Below are positions 8,082 through 17,600 of a DNA stretch of 64,000 bases, piece after piece. The DNA is taken from positions 186,001 to 250,000 of the forward strand of contig NZ_CP045920.1 in NCBI RefSeq assembly GCF_009660225.1. Direction: 5' to 3'. This stretch comes from Pseudactinotalea sp. HY158 (lineage in GTDB: Bacteria; Actinomycetota; Actinomycetes; Actinomycetales; Beutenbergiaceae). A program made the translations under genes and the position numbers. The notes beneath the pieces were generated by a model that ran no database searches, was not told the origin of the DNA, and worked only from the letters and a program-made list of their open reading frames with translations. Numbering within the stretch: the stretch's first letter is position 1; every line of letters begins with the position of its first letter.

Positions 8082-8247
8082 CGGTGGATCACAGGCGGTT
8101 CGTCGGCGGCGCGGCGTCGGTGGTCATGAACCCATTGTGCCGTGCTCGCGGGCTCCGGGACGCGGCGCGATCCCCAGGCTGCGGGGCAATCCACAGGTGC
8201 CCGCACCGGCCGCGCACCCGCCGGGGAAGGCCGCGCACACTGGCCCG

Positions 8248-9339
8248 ATGGCGCAGGAATCCCGCTCCGGAGCGCGCACGGCCGGGACCGTGATCGCCGC
8301 GGCCCTGCTCGCCTGCGCACTCGCGCTCGTGATCCCGCGCTGGTGGATGCTCGTTCGCCCCCACGGCGCCACCCCGGTGGCGCAGGAACAGCTGGCGGTC
8401 GCGGAGGAGGCGCTCGGGCGGCTGCCCGTCGTGGTCCCGCTCGACCTCGACGACTACGAGCGGGACTTCTTCGGCCCCGCCTGGCAGGACCCGGACGGCG
8501 CGGTCTGCGATACCCGCAACCGGGTGCTCGCCGCCTGGCTCGAAGACGTGACCGTCGATCCGAGCAATCCCTGCCTCGTGGACTCAGGCTGGTTCGTGGA
8601 CCCGTACACCGGCGCCATGCTCACGTTCGAGCGCGGTCCGCGGACGAGCCGGGAGGTGCAGATCGATCATCTCATCGCGCTCGCCGACGCCTGGCGCAAG
8701 GGCGCCCATGCCTGGCCGCGCGGGCGTGCGCAGCGCTTCGCCAACGACGTGAGCAACCTCATTCCCACGGACGGCGCAGCGAACCAGGCCAAGGGGGCCG
8801 CCGACGCGTCGGGCTGGCTGCCGCCCGCGCGCGGATACCGGTGCGCGTACGTGGTCCAACAGATCCTCGTCAAGGAGGCGTACGGGCTCGGCGTCAGCTC
8901 CGAGGAGGTCGGGGCGATGGGGGAGGAACTGCGCGACTGCCCGGTCGCGAGCGGCCCGACGCCCGCGCCCGTGTCGGTCGCCGGCGGGTCGGCCTCCGGC
9001 GGCGCGGCCGGGCGGCGGAGCGGGTCCGTGGGAACGTCTCGGGGCAGCTGTCGGGGCGGGTCACGGGCCACGGCCAGGAGCACGTCTCTGCGCGGGCCTC
9101 GGGCCAGGGGCGGACGTGTCTCTCGGCACGGGGGCACGCGTCGTGGTGGCGGTCGTGGTCGTGGTCGTGTCGGTCGGGCGGGATACGTTGTGTCCACTCC
9201 CCGAACCGACCCGGGACCCCAGCGGTCCGGAAAGCAGAGACACCGTGTTCGTACTCGACCAGACGCTGGTGCTCACCGCCGCCGACCTTGCGGAGGAGTG
9301 CGAATATGGCCTCCTCCACCAGGCGGCGGCACTGCATGA
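8248..9339 (+). CDS. Membrane-anchored DUF1524/HNH endonuclease with long Arg/Gly tail
   Basis: 363 residues. One N-terminal hydrophobic helix (about residues 12-34, ending PRWWML) suggests a membrane anchor or uncleaved signal. Residues about 55-235 are a DUF1524 (GmrSD C-terminal-like) nuclease domain: VQIDHLIALADAW with the catalytic-type His, and NDVSNLIPTDGAANQAKGA. The conserved part ends near 8942 (LRDCP). The remaining 130 or so residues are low-complexity, Ser/Gly then Arg/Gly rich (for example RGGGRGRGRVGRAG), and run 95 bases into the next gene. Either the tail is real and the genes overlap, or a frameshift has removed the native stop. Similar proteins in actinobacteria are often secreted or surface-exposed nucleases. 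ATG 8248 puts the hydrophobic helix at the N-terminus. Confidence 0.75.
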   Translation: MAQESRSGARTAGTVIAAALLACALALVIPRWWMLVRPHGATPVAQEQLAVAEEALGRLPVVVPLDLDDYERDFFGPAWQDPDGAVCDTRNRVLAAWLEDVTVDPSNPCLVDSGWFVDPYTGAMLTFERGPRTSREVQIDHLIALADAWRKGAHAWPRGRAQRFANDVSNLIPTDGAANQAKGAADASGWLPPARGYRCAYVVQQILVKEAYGLGVSSEEVGAMGEELRDCPVASGPTPAPVSVAGGSASGGAAGRRSGSVGTSRGSCRGGSRATARSTSLRGPRARGGRVSRHGGTRRGGGRGRGRVGRAGYVVSTPRTDPGPQRSGKQRHRVRTRPDAGAHRRRPCGGVRIWPPPPGGGTA

Positions 9340-11734
9340 TCGGCTGCGGGGCGGCAATGCCGGTCGTGCGGGTGCGGCCGGCAGCGCTGGTCGTGCAGGC
9401 CGTGCTGCTGGGGCCGCTCGGGCCGCTGGGGTTGGTGAGGCTGGTGGGGCCGGACGTGGCGGCCGGCCCGAGCGCGGCCGCACGATCGGGGAGCGGATCG
9501 GCGCCCTCGCCCGCGAGCGCCGCGAGGAGGTGGCGACCCGACTCGTCGAGGAGGCGGGCGGCGCGAAGCCCGCCCTCACCCGGATCGGGCGGGCAGAACG
9601 CACCCGACGCGGCTACGTCGAGCAGCAGGAACGAACGATCGCCGCGATTCGTTCGGGCGCCGCCGTCGTCGCGGGGGCCGCCTTCTTCCACGACGGACTC
9701 CAGGTGAGTGCCGACTTCCTCGTGGCCACGCCGCGGGGTCATCGGATTCAACTCGTGACCACGGCCCGGCAGACCCGGGTCAAGGACCTCGTGCGCGTCG
9801 GCGCCATCGCGGCCGCGGCCCGGGCGGCGGGCATCGTGCTCGACCCGGAGGCCGTCGTGGAATCCACCGGCCCGGCCACGACCCACGCCCTCGAGGATCT
9901 CGAGGTCGTGGCCGGGCTCCGCCGGGAGCGGCTCGAACGACTCCTCGCGACCGGCGCCGGGGCGGATGTGGGGCCCGAATGGGGCGACGAGACCTGGTGG
10001 TCCTGCGGCTACTGCTCCCCCTGTCGCCGGGGCATCGAGGAGCATCGGGACGTCCGCCTCGTCTGGGGCCTGCGCCGCCACCATCGCGCCGCCCTCCTCG
10101 GTGCGGGCATCCGCACGATCGACGAGCTGGCCGCCACGGACGGGCCCGTGCCCCACCTCGACCATGCCGATCTCGACCGCCTCCGCGGCCAGGCCCGGCT
10201 GCAGCTCCGGCAGGAGCGGGCGGAGGCCGCCGGCGCCGACGTGACCGTGTTCGCCGAGGTGCATTCCCCCGGCGTGCTCGCGCGGCTTCCGATGCCCGAT
10301 CCAGGCGACCTCTTCTTCGATTTCGAGGGGGACCCGTGGTGGCACGACGGCCGGGAGTGGGGACTCGAATACCTCTTCGGGATCAGGGAAGCCGATACGA
10401 GCGACTACGTGACCTTCTGGGCTCATTCACTCGCTGAGGAGAAGCGCGCGCTCCTGGGATTCCTCGACTATGTACGGGAGCGGCGACGGGCCCGTCCCGG
10501 GATGCACATCTACCATTACGCGTTCTACGAGCCCGCCACGCTCCGACGGCTCACGCAGCGCCACGGGGTCGGCGCGGAGGAGGTGACCGACCTGCTCGAC
10601 GCCGGGGTCTTCGTGGATCTCTACGACGTGGTCAAGCACGGCGTGCACGTCTCGCAGCGCTCCTTCTCCCTCAAGAAGCTCGAACCGCTCTACATGGGCG
10701 AGGAGCTGCGCACCGACTCGGCCGTGACCGACGGGGGAGCATCGATCCTCGTCTACGAGGAGGCAACCCGCGCCAGGCAGCGCGGGGACGGGCAGACCTG
10801 GCGCGAGCGGCTGGCCGACCTGGCCGAGTACAACGCCTACGACTGCCGCTCCACCGAACGGCTGCGCGATTGGCTGCTCGCCCATCGCGACGACCCGGCT
10901 GAGCTGGGAGACCCGGGCGAACCGGGTGGACCAGGCGAACTGGGTGACCCGGGTGGACCAGGCGACCCGGGTGAACCGGGTGAGTCGGGTGGACCAGGCG
11001 ACCCGGGTGAACCGGGTGGACCAGGCGACCCGGGTGAACCGGGTGAGTCGGTCGAACCGGGCGAACCGGGCGCGAGGCTCGAGAGCGCGGCGGTCGACGG
11101 CATGCCCGAACCCCGGCGCCTCGGGGGCGGGTCGGGGTGGGCGGCCTCCGCGTCGCGCCCGCGGATCGAGTCGGAGGAGGTGGCGCACCGTCATCGCAGC
11201 GCGACCGCCCCGGAGGAGGCCGCGGCCATCCGCGACCGGCTGCTCGGACCGGAGGGTGGGGCCGCAGTGGGGCAGGATTCGGGCCGACATTCGGGTGGGG
11301 GTTCGGATCAGCGTTCGGGCCGCGAGCCCGCCGGGGAGTTGGGCCGGCATGCGGTGCGAGACTCGGGACCGAGGCCGGCGGACGTGCTCGTGGTGGCGTT
11401 CACGTCGGACCAGGCGGACCTCCTGCGAGATGAGCTCGCGGCGGCGGGAATGCCCTCGGTCCGGGTCGAGGCGGTCGCCGAATCCGGCACCGAACCGGCC
11501 GATGCGGTGATCGTCAGCGTCGTCGCCTCGACCCTGGCCGAGGCGGTCGGCGGACCGGCCTCCATCCTCGATCGCGAGGTGTGGGAGCGCCTGGTGGGCC
11601 GGGCGCGGGAGGTGATCCGCGTCGTCCATTCGGATCAACTGCTCCAGACCATGCCACGCGAGGCCGACGTGCTCCCCGGCGTCGCGGCGCTCGCGCGACT
11701 GCTCCGGCCACTCGAGACGAAACGCGGGCGGTGA
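9245..11734 (+). CDS. TM0106-family RecB-like protein, degenerate: RNase H-like domain kept, nuclease motif and helicase lost
   Basis: 829 residues from GTG 9245, chosen because VFVLDQTLVLTAADLAEE matches the family N-terminus; GGAAAG lies upstream and a TACGTT -10 candidate at 9184-9189. Order: Ala/Gly/Arg-rich insert (residues 35-80); RecB-like nuclease region with SADFLV; a cysteine cluster SCGYCSPC; an RNase H-like (DEDD-type) domain with LFFDFEGDP, HIYHYAFYEP and YNAYDCRST; then a collagen-like Gly-Pro repeat; then a remnant (DVLVVAFTSDQADLLRDELA, VIVSVVASTLAE) that resembles the last part of an SF1 helicase. Family members usually carry a D-x-K nuclease motif after DFL and a Walker-A helicase of several hundred residues. 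Here the D-x-K position reads VTTARQT and no Walker A is seen. Confidence 0.75.
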   Translation: MFVLDQTLVLTAADLAEECEYGLLHQAAALHDRLRGGNAGRAGAAGSAGRAGRAAGAARAAGVGEAGGAGRGGRPERGRTIGERIGALARERREEVATRLVEEAGGAKPALTRIGRAERTRRGYVEQQERTIAAIRSGAAVVAGAAFFHDGLQVSADFLVATPRGHRIQLVTTARQTRVKDLVRVGAIAAAARAAGIVLDPEAVVESTGPATTHALEDLEVVAGLRRERLERLLATGAGADVGPEWGDETWWSCGYCSPCRRGIEEHRDVRLVWGLRRHHRAALLGAGIRTIDELAATDGPVPHLDHADLDRLRGQARLQLRQERAEAAGADVTVFAEVHSPGVLARLPMPDPGDLFFDFEGDPWWHDGREWGLEYLFGIREADTSDYVTFWAHSLAEEKRALLGFLDYVRERRRARPGMHIYHYAFYEPATLRRLTQRHGVGAEEVTDLLDAGVFVDLYDVVKHGVHVSQRSFSLKKLEPLYMGEELRTDSAVTDGGASILVYEEATRARQRGDGQTWRERLADLAEYNAYDCRSTERLRDWLLAHRDDPAELGDPGEPGGPGELGDPGGPGDPGEPGESGGPGDPGEPGGPGDPGEPGESVEPGEPGARLESAAVDGMPEPRRLGGGSGWAASASRPRIESEEVAHRHRSATAPEEAAAIRDRLLGPEGGAAVGQDSGRHSGGGSDQRSGREPAGELGRHAVRDSGPRPADVLVVAFTSDQADLLRDELAAAGMPSVRVEAVAESGTEPADAVIVSVVASTLAEAVGGPASILDREVWERLVGRAREVIRVVHSDQLLQTMPREADVLPGVAALARLLRPLETKRGR
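10903..11073 (+). repeat. Collagen-like Gly-Pro repeat inside the RecB-like gene
   Basis: Nineteen or so 9-nt units coding Gly-Asp/Glu-Pro or Gly-Gly-Pro, with a higher-order 27-nt block (GGACCAGGC, GACCCGGGT, GAACCGGGT) repeated. It lies exactly where the helicase domain would begin in relatives. Confidence 0.9.
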
Positions 11735-11806
11735 CGCGCGCGGGCGGCGCAGCCCGGGAGGTGACGCGCCCGGTGAGCCCCAGCGGGTCCGACGCGCCGG
11801 CCGGCG

Positions 11807-12076
11807 TCAGCCCGCGGGCGTGTCCGGGCGGCGCGGCGGCGCCATCCCGAGGGTGTCCTTCGCGGCGTGCACGGCGCGCTCGGTGAGGGAGGCACGCTGT
11901 TCCCGGACCGTCTCGGCGATTCGCTCGCTCGCCCGGCCCCACTGCTCCTGCACGGCCGGGGTCTCCCAGGCCTGCCGTAGTGCCGCCGACATTCGATCGA
12001 ACTTCTCCCGGCCTGCGCGGGTCCCGAGCACGTAGCCCACCCCCGCCCCGAGCGCGAACGTCAGCGTGGATCTCAT
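11807..12076 (-). CDS. YtxH-like small protein
   Basis: 89 residues. N-terminal hydrophobic stretch with the motif FALGAGVGYVLGTRAGREKF, found in many small actinobacterial proteins, followed by a charged helical region and a Pro-rich end. Likely membrane-associated; function unknown. ATG 12076 is preceded by GGAGGAGGACGACC, a strong ribosome-binding site, which rules out the longer reading frame. Divergent from the ferritin-VIT1 gene 88 bp away and convergent with the RecB-like gene. Confidence 0.8.
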   Translation of the reverse strand: MRSTLTFALGAGVGYVLGTRAGREKFDRMSAALRQAWETPAVQEQWGRASERIAETVREQRASLTERAVHAAKDTLGMAPPRRPDTPAG

Positions 12077-12164
12077 GGTCGTCCTCCTCCTCGGCGGTGG
12101 CCGGTGTGCCGGCCCGCCCAGTGTGGCAGACGAGGCGCGCCGCGGAACTGGCAGACTAGGCACA

Positions 12165-13229
12165 GTGACCACGTCTTCCGTCGGGCCGAGCGCCAGTCAG
12201 ATTCGCCGGTGGCGCCGTTACCTCGCCGAGGAACGGGCCGAGGCCGCGCTCTACCGGGAACTGGCGATGCGCCGTCACGGCGAGGAACGTGACATCCTGC
12301 TCCAGCTCGCCGAGGCCGAGGGCCGGCACGCGGCGCACTGGGAGGACCTGCTCGGCGTCAACATCGGCCTGCCGCTGCGCCCGAGCCTGGCCTCGCGGAT
12401 GCTCACCTTCATGGCGCGTCGCTTCAACGGCGTCGTCGTGCTCACCCTCGCGCAACGGGCCGAGTCCCGGTCGGCCTACGCCGAGGACGAGCACGCCACG
12501 CCGACCATGGCGGCCGACGAGCGGATCCACGAGGAGGTCGTCCGCTCCCTCGCGGCCCGGGGCCGGCAGCGCATGTCCGGCTCGTTCCGGGCCGCCGTCT
12601 TCGGCATGAACGACGGGCTCGTCTCCAACCTCGCGCTCGTGCTCGGGGTCGGGGCCGCCGGTGTCGACACCGTCGCCATCCTCCTCGCAGGCATGGCCGG
12701 CCTGCTCGCCGGGGCCCTGTCGATGGGGGCGGGGGAGTACGTCTCCATCCGGTCGCAGCGCGAACTGCTCGCCGCCTCCAGCCCGAGCCCCACCGCGAAC
12801 GAGGCGCTGCCCGGCCTCGACGTCGACGCCAACGAACTCGCCCTCGTCTACCGCGCCCGGGGGATGCCCGCGCACGAGGCGGACGCCCACGCCGAGGACG
12901 TGCTCGCCCGGCTCGACTTCGCCGGCGACCACGAGGCGGACGATCACGAGGAGATCGGCTCCGCCTGGTCGGCGGCGCTGTCCTCGTTCCTGCTGTTCTC
13001 GATGGGGGCGATCATCCCCGTGCTGCCCTACCTCGTGGGGATGACCGGCATGGCGGCCGTGGTCGTCTCGGCCGCGCTCGTGGGCCTGGCGCTGGTGATC
13101 ACCGGCTCGATCGTCGGGCTGCTCTCCGGGGCGCCGCCGGCGCTGCGCGCGCTGCGGCAACTGGCGATCGGCTGGGGCGCGGCGGCGGCGACCTACGCGC
13201 TCGGGCTGCTGTTCAACTCGGGAGCCTGA
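12165..13229 (+). CDS. Ferritin-like/VIT1 fusion, iron or manganese transporter
   Basis: 354 residues. Residues 1-140: a rubrerythrin/ferritin-like four-helix domain with Glu and His metal ligands visible (EERAEAALYREL, EAEGRHAAHWEDL, ADERIHEEVVR). Residues 145-354: a VIT1/CCC1 membrane domain with GMNDGLVSNLALVLGV, GALSMGAGEYVSIRSQREL and a C-terminal pair of hydrophobic helices. VIT1/CCC1 proteins move Fe2+ or Mn2+ out of the cytoplasm; the fused ferritin domain is thought to capture or sense the metal. GTG 12165 is chosen as the first start before conserved sequence; CAGACT (12152-12157) could be a -10 of a leaderless transcript. A hairpin terminator follows. Confidence 0.88.
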   Translation: MTTSSVGPSASQIRRWRRYLAEERAEAALYRELAMRRHGEERDILLQLAEAEGRHAAHWEDLLGVNIGLPLRPSLASRMLTFMARRFNGVVVLTLAQRAESRSAYAEDEHATPTMAADERIHEEVVRSLAARGRQRMSGSFRAAVFGMNDGLVSNLALVLGVGAAGVDTVAILLAGMAGLLAGALSMGAGEYVSIRSQRELLAASSPSPTANEALPGLDVDANELALVYRARGMPAHEADAHAEDVLARLDFAGDHEADDHEEIGSAWSAALSSFLLFSMGAIIPVLPYLVGMTGMAAVVVSAALVGLALVITGSIVGLLSGAPPALRALRQLAIGWGAAAATYALGLLFNSGA

Positions 13230-13245
13230 GCGCGCCGTCGTGCCC

Positions 13246-13269
13246 GAGCGAGGCCCTGACAGCTCGCTC
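13246..13269 (+). terminator. Hairpin after the ferritin-VIT1 gene
   Basis: Stem GAGCGAG (13246-13252) with CTCGCTC (13263-13269), loop of 10 bases, 17 bases after the stop codon and before the narK leader. Confidence 0.5.
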
Positions 13270-13307
13270 TGGGACCTATAGCCTAGGGCCAGGCAACAGA
13301 GCGTAAC

Positions 13308-13313
13308 TAGCGT
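13308..13313 (+). promoter_or_regulatory. Possible -10 of narK
   Basis: TAGCGT followed by GAG, 52 bases before the narK ATG. The same TAGCGTGAG string occurs before the surface-protein gene (51570-51578). Another box, TAGCCT, is at 13279-13284. I see no FNR-type TTGAT-N4-ATCAA site in the 135-bp leader. Confidence 0.3.
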
Positions 13314-13364
13314 GAGTCCTCAGTGCTCTGATCGAGCGCGTTCCTGTTTTCCCCTGGAGAGTCG

Positions 13365-14657
13365 ATGTCCTCGAGCGGAACCACCACCCCAGACTCCACG
13401 CATTTACGCAATCGTCGCGTCGCATTAATTATGGCGACGCTCGGATTCGGTGTCAACTTCTGGGCGTGGGCGCTGCTCAGCCCGCTCGGGCCGCTCTTCG
13501 TGAGCGAGGGCATGGTCTCCAGCCCCGCCCTCATCGTCGCGGTGCCGGTGATCGTCGGCTCGCTCGGGCGGATCCCGATCGGCGCCCTGACCGACCGCTT
13601 CGGCGGCCGGGTCATGATGCCGCTGCTGTCGATCATCACGATCGTGCCCGTGCTCTTCGTGGGATTCATCGGGCAATACACCTATGGCACGCTCCTCGTC
13701 GGCGGATTCTTCCTGGGAATCGCCGGGGCGACCTTCTCGATCGGGGTGCCGTACGTCAATAGCTGGTTCCCCCCGGAAAAGCGCGGAATGGCCACGGGGG
13801 TATACGGGATCGGCATGGGCGGAACCGCGATCAGCGCATTCGTCACGGTGCCGCTGTTCAAGAACGTCGGCTCGGTCGCCCCGTTCGTGCTCGTCGCCGT
13901 CGTGCTCGCGGTCTACGCCCTGGCCGCCTGGACCATGATGCGCAACGCGCCCACCTGGGCGCCCGCGACCAAGTCGATGATCTCCCAGCTCGCCCACGTC
14001 GCGAGGATCCGGCTCACCTGGCAGGCCTGCTACCTCTACGCGGTCGCCTTCGGCGGGTACGTGGCGTTCTCGGTGTACCTGCCGACCCTGCTCCACAACT
14101 GGTACGACGTCTCGATCGGCGACGCGTCGCTGCGGATGGCGGGCTTCGTCATCGTCGCCGTCGCGATGCGACCCCTCGGCGGCATCCTCTCCGACCGGAT
14201 CGGCGCCACGACGACCCTGCTCGTGGGGTACGCGGTCGTGGCCGTCATGGCGATCGTGGTGATCGTGCTGCACATGTGGCAGGACGCGCCCTCGCTCATC
14301 CCGGTCGGCACGGTCGGCTACATCGGGATGGCCGCGGGCCTCGGGCTCGGGTCCGGCGGGGTGTTCGCGCTCATCGCCAAGCGCTCCGATCCCGCCGACG
14401 TCGGATCCATCACGGGCTTCGTCGGCGCCGCCGGCGGCCTCGGCGGCTTCGTGCCGCCGCTCCTGCTGGGCTTCATGTGGGTCCAGCGGGGCGACTACTC
14501 CACGGGGATCGCCCTGCTCGCCATGGCCACCGTGTTCGCGATGCTCGTCGCCGTGTGGGCCGGTCAGCCGGCCGCTGCGACCGCCCGTCCCGCCCGTTCC
14601 GCCGGGGCTCCCGCCGAGGAGACCCCGGACTCTGCCGCTGAGGAGGCACTCTCATGA
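13365..14657 (+). CDS. narK: Nitrate/nitrite transporter, MFS NarK family
   Basis: 430 residues with about 12 membrane segments. Brings nitrate in and/or exports nitrite for the adjacent membrane-bound nitrate reductase. Seen: NFWAWALLSPLGPLF in helix 1, GRIPIGALTDRFGGR (MFS loop 2-3 motif), and Gly-rich nitrate-signature-like segments GMGGTAISAFV and VGAAGGLGGFVPPLLLGF. The C-terminal tail after the last helix is Ala/Pro-rich. CTGGAGAG precedes ATG 13365. Its TGA overlaps the narG ATG (ATGA, 14654-14657), so it is the first gene of the nar operon and translationally coupled. Confidence 0.93.
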   Translation: MSSSGTTTPDSTHLRNRRVALIMATLGFGVNFWAWALLSPLGPLFVSEGMVSSPALIVAVPVIVGSLGRIPIGALTDRFGGRVMMPLLSIITIVPVLFVGFIGQYTYGTLLVGGFFLGIAGATFSIGVPYVNSWFPPEKRGMATGVYGIGMGGTAISAFVTVPLFKNVGSVAPFVLVAVVLAVYALAAWTMMRNAPTWAPATKSMISQLAHVARIRLTWQACYLYAVAFGGYVAFSVYLPTLLHNWYDVSIGDASLRMAGFVIVAVAMRPLGGILSDRIGATTTLLVGYAVVAVMAIVVIVLHMWQDAPSLIPVGTVGYIGMAAGLGLGSGGVFALIAKRSDPADVGSITGFVGAAGGLGGFVPPLLLGFMWVQRGDYSTGIALLAMATVFAMLVAVWAGQPAAATARPARSAGAPAEETPDSAAEEALS

Positions 14658-17600
14658 CCACCACCGAATCGGCCGGACCCGACAACGCGTTGGTCGACGC
14701 GCTCATCGGAACCCGGAAGCTCTTCCAGCCCCGGGCGCGGATCACCGAGGACAACCGGGAGATCCACCGGCAGGGTGGCCGCGAGAGCGACGCGTTCTAC
14801 CGGAACCGGTGGAGTCACGACAAGGTGGTCCGCTCGACCCACGGCGTCAACTGCACGGGCTCGTGCTCATGGAAGGTGTACGTCAAGGACGGCATCATCA
14901 CGTGGGAGTCGCAGCAGACCGACTACCCCACGGCCGGTGCCGACCTGCCCGAGTACGAACCGCGCGGCTGCCCGCGCGGGGCGTCGTTCTCCTGGTACAC
15001 CTACTCGCCGACCCGGGTGCGGTACCCGTACGTCCGGGCCGAACTGCTCCGGCAGTTCCGCGAGTCGAAGAAGCGCCTCGGCGACCCCGTCGACGCCTGG
15101 GCGGCCGTCGTCGCCGATCGCGCGGGCGCGGCCCGCTACAAGGCCCAGCGAGGCAAGGGCGGCCTCGTGCGGGCCCGGTGGGAGGAGGTCACGGAGATCA
15201 TCGCCGCGGCCTACGTGCACACGATCAAGGAGTACGGCCCCGACCGGATCGCCGGCTTCTCACCGATCCCGGCGATGAGCCAGATCTCCTTCTCCTCCGG
15301 CGCCCGGTTCCACCAGCTCATCGGCGGGCCGATGCTCTCGTTCTACGACTGGTACGCCGACCTGCCCCCGGCCTCCCCGCAGGTCTTCGGCGACCAGACC
15401 GACGTGCCCGAGTCGGGCGACTGGTGGAACGCGGCCTACCTGATGATGTGGGGCTCGAACGTCCCGCTCACCCGGACCCCGGATGCGCACTGGATGACCG
15501 AGGCCCGCTACCGGGGGCAGAAGGTCATCGCGGTCGCCCCGGACTACGCCGAGAACGTCAAGTTCGCCGACGAGTGGCTGCGCCCGCACCCCGGCACCGA
15601 CGCGGCGCTCGCCCTCGGGATGGGTCACACCATCCTCAAGGAGTTCTACGTCGAGAACCCGAACGAGTACTTCGTCTCCTATGCCAAGCAGTACACCGAC
15701 CTGCCGTTCCTCGTCGAGGTGAGCCGCGACGACGCGGGCGCCTACCGCCCGGGCAAGTTCGTGGTCGCGGCGGACCTCGACCCGGCCGCCGTGCCGGAGC
15801 AGGCGAGCGAGCACGCCGACTTCAAGCCGGTCATGATGGATACGCGCACGAACGCACCGGTCGTGCCCCCGGGCACCCTCGGGCACCGCTTCAACGACGA
15901 GGGCATCGGCCGCTGGCACCTCGACCTCGGCGGGATCGAGCCGGCGCTCAGCCTCCTCGACAGCACAGCCGATACAGCCGATACAGCCGATACGGTCGAG
16001 ATCCTCATGCCGCGTTTCGACACGACGGGTCAGGGAGGGCGTGGGGACGTCGTCCGCGGCGTTCCCGTTCGGCGTCTCGGCGAGCGGCTGGTCACCACCG
16101 TCTACGACCTCATGCTCGCCACGTTCGGCGTCGGTCGCCCGGGCATGCCCGGTGAGTGGGCGCGCGGCCTCGACGACGCCGATGCGCTCTACACCCCGGC
16201 CTGGCAGGAGGCGATCACCGGGGTGCCGGGCGGCATCTGCGCCCGCATCGGCCGGGAGTTCGCCCAGAACGCCATCGACTCGGGTGGGCGCTCCATGATC
16301 ATCATGGGCGCCGGCACGAACCACTGGTTCCACTCCGACCTCATCTACCGCGCCTTCCTCACCCTCACGACCCTGTGCGGCACGCAGGGGGTCAACGGCG
16401 GCGGCTGGGCCCACTACGTCGGGCAGGAGAAGGTGCGCCCGCTCACCGGCTGGGCCCACCTGGCCAACGCGCTCGACTGGTCCCGCCCGCCCCGGCAGAT
16501 GACCCAGACCACCTACTGGTACATGCACACCGACCAGTGGCGCTACGACCAGTTCGGGGCCGACACCCTCGCGGCGACGACCGGGGCCGGCTCGTTCGCC
16601 GACATGACGACCGCGGACGCGGTGGCCCTGTCGGCCCGGCTCGGCTGGCAGCCGTTCTTCCCGCAGTTCGACGTCAACCCCCTCGAGATCGCCGACCGGG
16701 CGGCCGCCGCGGAGCGCCCGACGGTCGAGTACCTCGTGGACCAGCTCAAGAGCGGCGGGATCAACTTCGCCGTCGAGGATCCGGACGCGGAGCAGAACTT
16801 CCCGCGGATCTGGTCGATCTGGCGGGCCAACACCCTCGGCTCCTCGGCCAAGGGCGACCAGTACTTCTTCAAGCACCTCCTCGGCGTGGACAACACGGTC
16901 GGCGCCGAGGAGACCGCGCCGCAGTTCCGCCCCAAGGACGTGCGCTGGCGCGAGGAGGGACCCACCGGCAAGACCGACCTCGTGCTCACCCTCGACTTCC
17001 GGATGACCACCCACACGCTCCACTCGGACATCATCCTGCCGGCGGCGACCTGGTACGAGAAATACGATCTCAACACCACGGACATGCACCCGTTCATCCA
17101 CTCGTTCAACCCGGCGATCTCCACCCCGTGGCAGTCGCGCACGGACTGGCAGACGTGGGCGACGATCGCCGAGAAGTTCTCCGAACTCGCGGCCACCCAC
17201 CTGGGGGTGCGCACCGACGTCGTCGCGGCGCCGCTGCAGCACGACAGCATCGGCGCGCTCGCCACGCCCCGCGGGAGGGTGCGGGACTGGAAGAAGGGCG
17301 AGTGCGAGCCGATCCCGGGCATCACCCTGCCGAACCTGGTCGAGGTGGAGCGCGACTACGCCGCGGTCTACGACAAGTACGTCTCCGTGGGCCCGCTGTT
17401 GGAGAAGCTCGGCATGACCACGAAGGGCCTCACCTTCGACGTGCGCAAGTACGTGGACGAGCTGCGCGGACTCAACGGCGTCGTCGCGAGCGGCGTGGGG
17501 GCGGGGCAGCCCCGCCTCACCGACGATCTGCACGCCTGCGAGTTCATCCTGCGGCTGTCCGGAACGACGAACGGGGAGATGGCCACCGACGGGTTCAAGA

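Noticed and set aside
10903-11073. The Gly-Pro repeat of the RecB-like protein as evidence of a phage tail or true collagen-like protein
   Set aside because: It is flanked in frame by RNase H-like and helicase-remnant sequence and is best seen as a repeat expansion in an enzyme gene.
7440-11734. The YigZ, HNH nuclease and RecB-like genes as a defence island
   Set aside because: YigZ is housekeeping-like and divergent, the HNH protein looks surface-anchored, and the RecB-like protein lacks key residues; there are no further defence genes, integrase or tRNA site nearby.
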